Source: Atriophallophorus winterbourni (lineage: Eukaryota > Platyhelminthes > Trematoda > Plagiorchiida > Microphallidae). From it: a DNA stretch of 64,000 nucleotides. Location of the stretch: the NCBI GenBank assembly GCA_013407085.1, contig JACCGJ010020111.1, forward strand, positions 16,601-80,600, written 5' to 3'. The position numbers were made by a program, and so were the translations under genes. This document shows, in pieces, positions 12,601 to 24,468 of this stretch. The notes under the pieces were generated by a model. That model was not told the origin of the DNA. It worked only from the letters and a program-made list of their open reading frames with translations, and did no database searches. Numbering within the stretch: the first letter of the stretch is position 1; every line of letters begins with the position of its first letter.

Positions 12601-15040
12601 AACCAAAGCTGACAATACTTGATATTTAAGTCGAAAAACTACAAACGTTTCGAACTAATCTGAGATCGACAATTATTAAACTAATCAGAACTGACAATGC
12701 TCAATATTTCAGTCCAAAAACTACAAACGTTTTGAACCAATCTCAGATCGACAATGTTCGAACCAATCCGACCAGACAATTCTTTATATTTTAGTTCGAA
12801 AATGACAAATGTTTCGAACCAATCTGAGGTCGACAATGTTTGAACCAATCAGAGCTGAAAATGCTTAATATTTTAGTTCAAAAACTACAGAGGTTTCGAA
12901 CCAATTTGAGATCGACAATTTTTAAACAATCAGATCTTACCATGCTTCATATTTCAGCCTTGAAACTACAAATGTTTTGAACCAATCTGAGGTCGACAAT
13001 GTTCGAACCAATCCTACCGGACATTTCTTTTCATTTTGGTTCGAAAATGACAAATGTTACGAACCAATCTAAGGTCGACAATGTTTGAACCAATCAGAGC
13101 TGAAAATGCTTAATATTTTACTTTGAAAACTACAAACGTTTTGAACCAATCTGAGATCGACAATGTTTGATCCAATCAGAGCTGACAATGCTCTATATTT
13201 TAGTCTAGAAACCACAAATGTTTTGAACCAAGCTGAGGTCGACAACGTTTGAACCAATTAGAGCTGACAATGCCCAATATTTCAGTTCAAAAACTAAAAA
13301 CGTTTTGAACCAATCTCAGATCGACAATGTTTAAACCAATCAGACCTGACATTACTTAATATTTCTGTCCAAAAACTACAAACCGTTTCAAACAATATAA
13401 GATCGACAAAGTTCGAACCAATCAGAGCTGACAAAGCCTAATATTTCAGTCCAAAAGCTAAAAACGTTTTGAATCAATCTGAGTTCGACAATGTTTGAAT
13501 TATTCATAGCTGACAATGCTCCATAATTCAATCTAAAATCTACAAACCTTTTGAACCAATCTAAGATCGACAATGCTTAAACCAATCAGAGGTAACAATT
13601 CTTTATATTTCAGTCCGAAAATTTCAAATGTTTCGAACCTATCTGAGGTCGACAATGTTTGAATCAATCAGAGCTGAAAATGCTTGATATGTCAGTTTGA
13701 AAACTACAAACGTTTTGAACCAATCTGAGTTCGACAATGTTTGAATTAATCATAGCTGACAATGCTTTATATTTCAGTCTAAAAACTACAAATGTTTTGA
13801 ACCAATCTGAGGTCGACAATGTTTGAACCAATTAGAGCTGACAATGCTCAATATTTCAGTTCAAAAACTACAAACGTTTTAAACCAATCTGAGATCGACA
13901 TGGTTTCAACCTATCAGACCTGTCAATGATGAATATTTCAGTCCAAAATAAAAACCGTTTGAACCAATATAAGATCGACAAAGTTCGAACCAATCAGAGC
14001 TGACAAAGCCTAATATTTCATTCCAAAAGCTACAAACGTTTCAAGCCTATCTCAGATCGACAATGTTCAAACTAATCAGACCTGACAATGCTTGATCTCG
14101 CAGTCCACAAACTACAAACATTTTGAACCAATCTGAGATCGACAATGTTTGAACCAATCAATGCTAACAATGCTCTATATTTCAGTCGGAAGACTACAAA
14201 CAGACAAAGCCTAAAATTTCAGCCCAAAAGCTACAAGCGTTTTAATCCAATCTGAGTTCGACAATGTTCGAACTAATCAGACCTGACAATGCTTGATCTC
14301 TCAGTCCAAAAACTAGAAAACATTTTAAACCAATCTAAGGTCGACAATGTTTGAACCAATCATAGCTAATAATGCTCAATATTCCAGTCGAAAGACTACA
14401 AACGTTTCACACCAATCTGAGATCGTTAATGTTTGAAATAAACAAAGCTGAAAATGCATAATATTTTAGCCCAAGAACTGCAGCCATTTAAACTAATCAA
14501 AGCTGACAATGCTTAATATTTTAGTCGAAAAACTACGAAAGTTTTTAACCAATCTGAGTTCGACAATGTTTAAACCAAAGAAAGCTGACAATGCGAAATA
14601 TTTTAGTCCAAAAACTACAAACATTTTGAACCAACCAAAGCTGACAATACTTGATATTTCAGTCCAAAAACTACAAACGTTTCGAACTAATCTGAGATCG
14701 ACAATTATTAAACTAATCAGAACTGACAATGCTCAATATTCCAGTCCAAAAACTACAAACGTTTTGAACCAATCTCAGATCGACAATGTTCGAACCAATC
14801 CGACCAGACAATTCTTTATATTTTAGTTCGAAAATGACAAATGTTTCGAACCAATCTGAGGTCGACAATGTTTGAACCAATCAGAGCTGAAAATGCTTAA
14901 TATTTTAGTTCAAAAACTACAGAGGTTTCGAACCAATTTGAGATCGACAATTTTTAAACAATCAGATCTTACCATGCTTCATATTTCAGTCTTGAAACTA
15001 CAAATGTTTTGAACCAATCTGAGGTCGACAATGTTCGAAC
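12601..15040 (+). repeat. Region B HOR, Q block copy 1 plus partial second Q
   Basis: The Q block starts near the word GACAATACTTGATATTT at 12,611 and restarts at 14,643, a spacing of 2,032 bp; the restart runs only to about 15,030 before the next P block begins. P plus Q plus partial Q make the 4.2-kb unit. Spacing to copy 2 is 4,221 bp, measured near 13,070 and at the 37-bp monomer at 14,183. Variants marking Q include ATCCTACCGGACATTTC near 13,011 and the ATAAAAACCGTTTG shortened monomer near 13,948. Confidence 0.85.
14183..14219 (+). repeat. 37-bp truncated monomer, HOR marker 1
   Basis: CAGTCGGAAGACTACAAACA is followed directly by GACAAAGCCTAAAATTT and then the next CAG, giving a monomer of 37 bp instead of 82. 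About 45 bp covering both CCAATC sub-units are missing. This scar recurs at seven other places in regions B and C. Confidence 0.9.
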
Positions 15041-16830
15041 CAATCAGAAATGACAATGCTTAACATTTAAGTCTAAATGCTGCAAACGTTTTATACAATT
15101 CTGAGATCGACAATGTAAAAATCAATCAGAGCTGACAATGCCTTATAATTCAGCCTGGAAACTACAAACGATTTAAACCAACTTGAGATCGACAATGTTT
15201 GAACGAAACAAAGCTGACAATGCATAATCTTTTAGTCCACAAAATACAAACATTTTTATCTAATCAGAGCTGACAATGCTCAATATTTCAGTCCAAAAAG
15301 TACAAACGTTCAGAACCAATCTGAGATCGACAATGTTCGAACCAATCAGAGCTGACAATGCTAAATATTTCAGTCCAAAAACTACAAACGTTTCAAAGCA
15401 ATCTAAGATCGACAATGTTCGAACCGATCAGAAATGACAATGCTTAATATTAAGTCTAAATGCTGCAAAAGTTTTATAAAATTTTGAGATCGACAATGTA
15501 ATAATCAATCAGGGCTGACAATGCCTAATAATGTAGCCTGAAAACTACAAACGATTTAAACCAAACTGAGATCAACAATGTTTGAACCAACAAAGCTGAC
15601 AATGCTTATTATTTCATCTCATTAATTACGAACATTTTGAAGCAATCTGAAATCGACAACGTGTGAACTGATCAGAGCTGACAATGCTCAATATTTCAGT
15701 CTAAAAACTACAAAGGTTTTGAACAAATCCTAGATCGACAATGTGTAACCAATCAGAGCTGACAATACCTAATATTTTAGTCCAAAAACTAAAAACGATT
15801 TGTACCAATCTGAGATCGACAATGTTTGAACCAACCAAAGCGGACAATGAATAATATTTCATTCCAAAAATTGAAAACATTTTGAAGCAATCTGAAATGG
15901 TTAACGTTTGAACCAATCAGAGCTGACAATGCTAAACATTTGAGTCTAACACTTCAAACAGATTAAACCGATCTGAGATCGACGATGTTTGAACCAATCA
16001 GAGCTGACAAGGTTTAATATGTCAGTTCGGAATCTACAAACGTATCAAAGAAATCATAGCCGAGAGTGCTTAATAATATAGTCTAAACACTACACACGTT
16101 TTGAACTAATCTGAGATTGACAATGTTTGAACAAATCAGAGCTGACAATGTTCAATATTTGAGTTCAAAAACTACAAACGTTCCCAACCAATCTGAAACG
16201 GACAACATTTGAACCAATCAGAGCTGACAATGCTTGATAAATCAGGCCCGGAACCACAAACGTTTTGAACCAATCTGAGATCGACAAAGTTCGAACCAAT
16301 CAGTGATAATAAAGCCTAATATTTCAGACCAAAAGCTGCAAATATTTTAAACCAATCTGTGATCGACAATGTTCAAACTAATCAGACCTGACAATGCTTG
16401 ATCTCTAAGTCCGAAAACTAGAAAACATTTTAAACCAATCTAAGATCGACAATGTTTGAACCAATCATAGCTAATAATGCTCAATATTTCAGTCGAAAGA
16501 CTACAAACGTTTCACACCAATCTGAGATCGTTAATGTTTGAAATAAACAAAGCTGACAATGCATAATATTTAAGTCCAAGAACTGCAGACATTTACTACT
16601 AATCAGAGCTGACAATGCTTAATATTTTAGTCGAAATATTACAAACGTTTCACACCAATCTGAGTTCGACAATGTTTGAACTAAACAAAGCTGACAATGC
16701 GAAATATTTCAGTTGAAAAACTACAAACATTTTGAACCAACCAGAGCTAAAAATGCTTCATATTTCAGTCGAAAAACTACGAAAGTTTCAAACCAATCTG
16801 AGTTCGAAAATGTTTAAACCAAAGAAAGCT
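15041..16830 (+). repeat. Region B HOR, P block copy 2
   Basis: This block follows P copy 1 at 4,263 bp (anchor GCTGC at 15,079) changing to 4,276 bp by 15,701, so a 13-bp indel lies between. From about 15,600 to 16,510 I see almost no difference from 11,330-12,240. It enters Q near 16,831 with a shortened transition: the two monomers before GACAATACTT in copy 1 are reduced here. Confidence 0.85.
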
Positions 16831-19258
16831 GACAATACTTGATATTTCAGTCCAAAAACTACAAACGTTTCGAGCTAATCTGAGATCGACAATTATTAAA
16901 CTAATCAGAACTGACAATGCTCAAGATTTCAGTACAAAAACTACAAACGTTTTGAACCAAACTCAGATCAACAGTATTTGAACCAATCCGACCAGACAAT
17001 TCTTTATATTTTAGTTCGAAAATGACAAATGTTTCGAACCAATCTGAGGTCGACAATGTTTGAACCAATCAGAGCTGAAGATGCTTAATATTTTAGTTCG
17101 AAAACTACAGAGGTTTCGAACTAATTTGAGATCGACCATTTTTTAACTAATCAGAGCTTACCATGCTTCATATTTCAGTCTTAAAACTACAAATGTTTTG
17201 AACCAATCTGAGGTCGACAATGTTCGAACCAATCCTACCGGACATTTCTTTTTATGTTGGTTCGAAAATGACAAATGTTACGAACCAATCTAAGGTCGAC
17301 AATGTTTGAACCAATCAGAGCTGAAAATGCTCAATATTTTAATTTGAAAACTACAAACGTTTCGAACCAAACTAAGATCGACAATGTTTGATCCAATCAG
17401 AGCTGACAATGCTTTATTTTTCAGTCTAAAAACCACAAATGTTATGAACCAAGCTGAGGTCGACAATGTTTGAACCAATTAGAGCTGACAATGCCCAATA
17501 TTTCAGTCCAAAAACTAAAAACGTTTTGAACCAATCTCAGATCGACAATATTTAAACCAATCAGACCTGACATTACTTAATATTTCTGTCCAAAAACTAC
17601 AAACCGTTTCAAACAATATAAGATCGACAAAGTTCGAACCAATCAGAGCTGACAAAGCCTAATATTTCAGTCCAAAAGCTAGAAACGTTTTGAATCAATC
17701 TGAGTTCGACAATGTTTGAATTATTCATAGCTGACAATGCTCCATAATTAAATCTGAAAACTACAAACCTTTTGAACCAATCTTAGATCGACAATGTTTG
17801 AACCAATCAGAGGTAACAATTCTTTATATTTCAGTCCGAAAATTTCAAATGTTTCGAACCTATCTGAGGTCGACAATGTTTGAATCAATCAGAGCTGAAA
17901 ATGCTTGATATGTAAGTTTGAAAACTACAAACGTTTTGAACCAATCTGAGTTCGACAATGTTTGAATTGATCATAGCTGACAATGCTTTATATTTCAGTT
18001 TAAAAAATACAAATGTTTTGAACGAATCTGAGGTCGACAATGTTTGAACCAATTAGAGCTGACAATGCTCAATATTTCAGTTCAGAAAATACAAACGTTT
18101 CAAACCAATCTGAGATCGACATGGTTTCAACCTATCAGACCTGTCAATATTAAATATTTCAGTCCAAAATAAAAACCGTTTGAACCAATATAAGATCGAC
18201 AAAGTTCGAACCAATCAGAGCTGACAAAGCCTAATATTTCATTCCAAAAGCTACAAACGTTTCAAGCCTATATCAGATCGACAATGTTCAAACTAATCAG
18301 ACCTGACAATGCTTGATCTCTCAGTCCTCAAACTACAAACATTTTGAACCAATCTGAGATCGACAATGTTTGAACCAATCAATGCTAACAATGCTCAATA
18401 TTTCAGTCGGAAGACTACAAACAGACAAAGCCTAATATTTCAGCCCAAAAGCTACAAGCGTTTTAATCCAATCTGAGTTCGACAATGTTCGAACTAATCA
18501 GACCTGACAATGCTCGATCTCTCAGTCCAAAAACTAGAAAACATTTTAAACCAATCTAAGATCGACAATGTTTGAACCAATCATAGCTAATAATGCTCAA
18601 TATTCCAGTCGAAAGACTACGAACGTTTCACACCAATCTGAGATCGTTAATGTTTGAAATAAACAAAGCTGGCAATGCATAATATTTTAGTCCAAGAACT
18701 GCAGACATTTAAACTAATCAAAGCTGACAATGCTTAATATTTTAGTCGGAAAACTACGAAAGTTTTGAACCAATATGAGTTTGACAATGTTTAAACCAAA
18801 GAAAGCTGACAATGCGAAATATTTTAGTCCAAAAACTACAAACATTGTGAACCAACCAAAGCTGACAATACTTGATATTTCAGTCGAAAAACTACAAACG
18901 TTTCGAGCTAATCTGAGATCGACAATTATTAAACTAATCAGAACTGACAATGCTCAATATTTCAGTCCAAAAACTACAAACGTTTTGAACCAATCTCAGA
19001 TCGACAATGTTCGAACCAATCCGACCAGACAATTCTTTATATTTTAGTTCGAAAATGACAAATGTTTCGAACCAATCTGAGGTCGACAATGTTTGAACCA
19101 ATCAGAGCTGAAAATGCTTAATATTTTAGTTCAAAAACTACAGAGGTTTCGAACCAATTTGAGATCGACAATTTTTAAACAATCAGATCTTACCATGCTT
19201 CATATTTCAGTCTTGAAACTACAAATGTTTTGAACCAATCTGAGGTCGACAATGTTCG
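16831..19258 (+). repeat. Region B HOR, Q block copy 2 plus partial second Q
   Basis: GACAATACTT lies at 16,831 and 18,862, a spacing of 2,031 bp that reproduces the inner Q period of copy 1. The order Q, partial Q, then P is the same as in copy 1, so the partial second Q is a stable part of the 4.2-kb unit and not a chance event. Confidence 0.85.
18404..18440 (+). repeat. 37-bp truncated monomer, HOR marker 2
   Basis: Same truncated monomer as at 14,183, spacing 4,221 bp. It reads GCCTAATATTT where markers 1 and 3 read GCCTAAAATTT. Confidence 0.9.
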
Positions 19259-20964
19259 AACCAATCAAGAAATGACATCTTAACATTTAGTCTAATGCTG
19301 CAAACTTTAATCAATTCTGAGATCGACAATGTAAAAATCAATCAGAGCTGACAATGCCTTATAATTCAGCCTGGAAACTACAAACGATTTAAACCAACTT
19401 GAGATCGACAATGTTTGAACGAAACAAAGCTGACAATGCATAATCTTTTAGTCCACAAAATACAAACATTTTTATCTAATCAGAGCTGACAATGCTCAAT
19501 ATTTCATTCCAAAAAGTACAAACGTTCAGAACCAATCTGAGATTGACAATGTTCGAACCAATCAGAGCTGACAATGCTAAATATTTCAGTCCAAAAACTA
19601 CAAACGTTTCAAAGCAATCTAAGATCGACAATGTTCGAACCGATCAGAAATGACAATGCCTAATATTAAAGTCTAAATGCTGCAAAAGTTTTATAAAAGT
19701 TTGAGATCGACAATGTAATAATCAATCAGGGCTGACAATGCCTAATATTGTAGCCTGAAAACTACAAACGATTTAAACCAAACTGAGATCAACAATGTTT
19801 GAATTAACAAAGCTGACAATGCTTATTATTTCATCTCATTAATTACGAACATTTTGAAGCAATCTGAAATCGACAACGTGTGAACTGATCAGAGCTGACA
19901 ATGCTCAATATTTCAGTCTAAAAACTACAAAGGTTTTGAACAAATCCTAGATCGACAATGTGTAACCAATCAGAGCTGACAATACCTAATATTTTAGTCC
20001 AAAAACTAAAAACGATTTGTACCAATCTGAGATCGACAATGTTTGAACCAACCAAAGCGGACGATGAATAATATTTCATTCCAAAAATTGAAAACATTTT
20101 GAAGCAATCTGAAATGGTTAACGTTTGAACCAATCAGAGCTGACAATGCTAAACATTTGAGTCTAACACTTCAAACAGATTAAACCGATCTGAGATCGAC
20201 GATGTTTGAACCAATCAGAGCTGACAAGGTTTAATATGTCAGTTCGGAATCTACAAACGTATCAAAGAAATCATAGCCGAGAGTGCTTAATAATATAGTC
20301 TAAACACTACACACGTTTTGAACTAATCTGAGATTGACAATGTTTGAACAAATCAGAGCTGACAATGTTCAATATTTGAGTTCAAAAACTACAAACGTTC
20401 CCAACCAATCTGAAACGGACAACATTTGAACCAATCAGAGCTGACAATGCTTGATAAATCAGGCCCGGAACCACAAACGTTTTGAACCAATCTGAGATCG
20501 ACAAAGTTCGAACCAATCAGTGATAATAAAGCCTAATATTTCAGACCAAAAGCTGCAAATATTTTAAACCAATCTGTGATCGACAATGTTCAAACTAATC
20601 AGACCTGACAATGCTTGATCTCTAAGTCCGAAAACTAGAAAACATTTTAAACCAATCTAAGATCGACAATGTTTGAACCAATCATAGCTAATAATGCTCA
20701 ATATTTCAGTCGAAAGACTACAAACGTTTCACACCAATCTGAGATCGTTAATGTTTGAAATAAACAAAGCTGACAATGCGAAATATTTTAGTTCAAAAAC
20801 TACAAACATTTTGAACCAACCAGAGCTGAAAATGCTTAATATTTCAGTCGAAAAACTACGAAAGTTTTAAACCAATCTGAGTTCGACAATGTTTAAACCA
20901 AAGAAAGCTGACAATGCGAAATATTTTAATCCGAAAACTACAAACATTTTTAACCAACCAAAGC
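19259..20964 (+). repeat. Region B HOR, P block copy 3 (138 bp deleted)
   Basis: Matches P copies 1 and 2 (spacing from copy 2 is 4,217 bp near 19,918). Spacing from copy 1 falls from 8,493 bp (near 19,918) to 8,355 bp (at 20,776), a loss of 138 bp. The loss lies between two AAACAAAGCTGACAATGC words of the parent (near 12,265 and 12,403), as expected from exchange between repeats. 138 is 82 plus 56, that is one long and one short monomer. The left edge (19,262-19,316) has a cluster of small indels described among the findings. Confidence 0.85.
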
Positions 20965-22860
20965 TGATAATACTTGATATTTCAGTCCAAAAACTACAAA
21001 CGTTTCGAACTAATCTGAGATCGACAATTATTAAACTAATCAGAACTGACAATGCTCAAGATTTCAGTCCAAAAACTACAAACGTTTTGAACCAATCTCA
21101 GATCGACAGTATTTGAACCAATCCGACCAGACAATTCTTTATATTTTAGTTCGAAAATGACAAATGTTTCGAACCAATCTGAGGTCGACAATGTTTGAAC
21201 CAATCAGAGCTGAAAATGCTTAATATTTTAGTTCGAAAACTACAGAGGTTTCGAACTAATTTGAGATCGACAATTATTTAACCAATCAGAGCTTACCATG
21301 CTTCATATTTCAGTCTTAAAACTACAAATGTTTTGAACCAATCTGAGGTCGACAATGGTCGAACCAATCCTACCGGACATTTCTTTTCATTTTGGTTCGA
21401 AAATGACAAATGTTACGAACCAATCTAAGGTCGACAATGTTTGAACCAATCAGAGCCGAAAATGCTCAATATTTTAATTTGAAAACTACAAACGTTTCGA
21501 ACCAATCTAAGATCGACAATGTTTGATTGAATCAGAGCTGACAATGCTTTATATTTCAGTCTAAAAACCACAAATTTTATGAACCAAGCTGAGGTCGACA
21601 ATGTTTGAACCAATTAGAGCTGACAATGCGCAATATTTCAGTCCAAAAACTAAAAACGTTTTGAACCAATCTCAGATCGACAATATTTAAACCAATCAGA
21701 CCTGACATTACTTAATATTTCTGTCCAAAAACTACAAACCGTTTCAAACAATATAAGATCGACAAAGTTCGAACCAATCAGAGCTGACAAAGCCTAATAT
21801 TCCAGTCCAAAAGCTAGAAACGTTTTGAATCAATCTGAGTTCGACAATGTTTGAAGTATTCATAGCTGACAATGCTCCATAATTCAATCTAAAAACTACA
21901 AACCTTTTGAACCAATCTAAGATCGACAATGCTTAAACCAATCAGAGGTAACAATTCTTTATATTTCAGTCCAAAAATTTCAAATGTTTCGAACCTATCT
22001 GAGGTCGACAATGTTTGAATTAATCATAGTTGACAATGCTTTATATTTCAGTCTAAAAACTACAAATGTTTTGAACCAATCTGAGGTCGACAATGTTTGA
22101 ACCAATTAGAGCTGACAATGCTCAATATTTCAGTTCAAAAACTACAAACGTTTTAAACCAATCTGAGATCGACATGGTTTCAACCTATCAGACCTGTCAA
22201 TGATGAATATTTAAGTCCAAAATAAAAACCGTTTGAACCAATATAAGATCGACAAAGTTCGACCCAATCAGAGCTGACAAAGCCTAATATTTCATTCCAA
22301 AAGCTACAAACGTTTCAAGCCTATCTCAGATCGACAATGTTCGAACTAATCAGACCTGACAATGCTTGATCTCGCAGTCCACAAACTACAGACATTTTGA
22401 ACCAATCTGAGATCGACAATGTTTGAAATAATCAATGCTAACAATGCTCTATATTTCAGTCGGAAGACTACAAACAGACAAAGCCTAAAATTTCAGCCCA
22501 AAAGCTACAAGCGTTTTAATCCAATCTGAGTTCGACAATGTTCGAACTAATCAGACCTGACAATGCTTGATCTCTCAGTCCAAAAACTAGAAAACATTTT
22601 AAACCAATCTAAGGTCGACAATGTTTGAACCAATCATAGCTAATAATGCTCAATATTCCAGTCGAAAGACTACAAACGTTTCACACCAATCTGAGATCGT
22701 TAATGTTTGAAAGAATCAAAGCTGACAATGCTTAATATTTTAGTCGAAAAACTACGAAAGTTTTAACCAATCTGAGTTCGACAATGTTTAAACCAAAGAA
22801 AGCTGACAATGCGAAATATTTTAGTCCAAAAACTACAAACATTTTGAACCAACCAAAGCT
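20965..22860 (+). repeat. Region B HOR, Q block copy 3
   Basis: Starts at GATAATACTTGATATTT (20,965) and ends where the next Q begins at 22,861, a period of 1,896 bp, shorter than in copies 1 and 2. Missing parts include a GAGCTGAAAATGCTTGATATG monomer pair near 22,015 and a shortened join near 22,711, where GTTTGAAAGAATCAAAGC replaces about two monomers. Confidence 0.8.
22457..22493 (+). repeat. 37-bp truncated monomer, HOR marker 3
   Basis: Same scar as markers 1 and 2, 4,053 bp after marker 2. It shares GCCTAAAATTT with marker 1. Confidence 0.9.
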
Positions 22861-24431
22861 GACAATACTTGATATTTAAGTCGAAAAACTACAAACGTTT
22901 CGAACTAATCTGAGATCGACAATTATTAAACTAATCAGAACTGACAATGCTCAATATTTCAGTCCAAAAACTACAAACGTTTTGAACCAATCTCAGATCG
23001 ACAATGTTCGAACCAATCCGACCAGACAATTCTTTATATTTTAGTTCGAAAATGACAAATGTTTCGAACCAATCTGAGGTCGACAATGTTTGAACCAATC
23101 AGAGCTGAAAATGCTTAATATTTTAGTTCAAAAACTACAGAGGTTTCGAACCAATTTGAGATCGACAATTTTTAAACAATCAGATCTTACCATGCTTCAT
23201 ATTTCAGTCTTGAAACTACAAATGTTTTGAACCAATCTGAGGTCGACAATGTTCGAACCAATCCTACCGGACATTTCTTTTCATTTTGGTTCGAAAATGA
23301 CAAATGTTACGAACCAATCTAAGGTCGACAATGTTTGAACCAATCAGAGCTGAAAATGCTTAATATTTTACTTTGAAAACTACAAACGTTTTGAACCAAT
23401 CTGAGATCGACAATGTTTGATCCAATCAGAGCTGACAATGCTCTATATTTTAGTCTAGAAACCACAAATGTTTTGAACCAAGCTGAGGTCGACAACGTTT
23501 GAACCAATTAGAGCTGACAATGCCCAATATTTCAGTTCAAAAACTAAAAACGTTTTGAACCAATCTCAGATCGACAATGTTTAAACCAATCAGACCTGAC
23601 ATTACTTAATATTTCTGTCCAAAAACTACAAACCGTTTCAAACAATATAAGATCGACAAAGTTCAAACCAATCAGAGCTGACAAAGCCTAATATTTCAGT
23701 CCAAAAGCTAGAAACGTTTTGAATCAATCTGAGTTCGACAATGTTTGAATTAGTTGTAGCTGACAATGCTCCATAATTCAATCTAAAAACTACAAACCTT
23801 TTGAACCAATCTAAGATCGACAATGCTTAAACCAATCAGAGGTAACAATTCTTTATATTTCAGTCCGAAAATTTCAAATGTTTCGAACCTATCTGAGGTC
23901 GACAATGTTTGAATCAATCAGAGCTGAAAATGCTTGATATGTCAGTTTGAAAACTACAAAAGTTTTGAACCAATCTGAGTTCGACAATGTTTGAATTAAT
24001 CATAGGTGACAATGCTTTATATTTCAGTTTAAAAAATACAAATGTTTTGAACCAATCTGAGGTCCACAATGTTTGAACCAATCAGAGCTGACAATGCTCA
24101 ATATTTCAGTTCAAAAACTACAAACGTTTTAAACCAATCTGAGATCGACATGGTTTTAACCTATCAGAGCTGTCAATGATGAATATTTCAGTCCTAAATA
24201 AAAACCGTTTTAACCAATATAAGATCGACAATGTTTGAACCAATCAGAGCTGACAAAGCCTAATATTTCATTCCAAAAGCTACAAACGTTTCAAGCCTAT
24301 CTCAGATCGACAATGTTCAAACTAATCAGACCTGACAATGCTTGATCTCGCAGTCCACAAACTACAAACATTTGAACCAATCTGAGATCGACAATGTTTG
24401 AACCAATCAATGCTAACAATGCTCAATATTT
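22861..24431 (+). repeat. Region B HOR, Q block copy 4
   Basis: This copy matches Q copy 1 (12,611 onward) at a spacing of 10,250 bp, measured at the start and near 23,319, and 10,249 bp at the 37-bp marker. In the first 700 bp or so it looks nearly identical to copy 1 and shares its private variants (ATTTAAGTCGAAAAAC, TTTTACTTTGAAAAC, TTTTAGTCTAGAAACC), whereas copies 2 and 3 differ there. It is therefore closer to the far copy than to its neighbour. Confidence 0.85.
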
Positions 24432-24468
24432 CAGTCGGAAGACTACAAACAGACAAAGCCTAATATTT
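24432..24468 (+). repeat. 37-bp truncated monomer, HOR marker 4
   Basis: Same scar, 1,975 bp after marker 3. From here on the array leaves the P/Q pattern. Confidence 0.9.

Noticed and set aside
13270..13300. Possible inverted monomer at words like TTTGGTTCG (near 13,034 and 17,258)
   Set aside because: These are single-base variants of TTTAGTTCG in the normal orientation; flanking words keep the plus order.
14509..14826. 105-codon plus-strand frame overlapping a 78-codon minus-strand frame, both conserved at 18,714-19,047
   Set aside because: Both strands are equally conserved because the HOR itself was copied; conservation is at DNA level, not in one reading frame.
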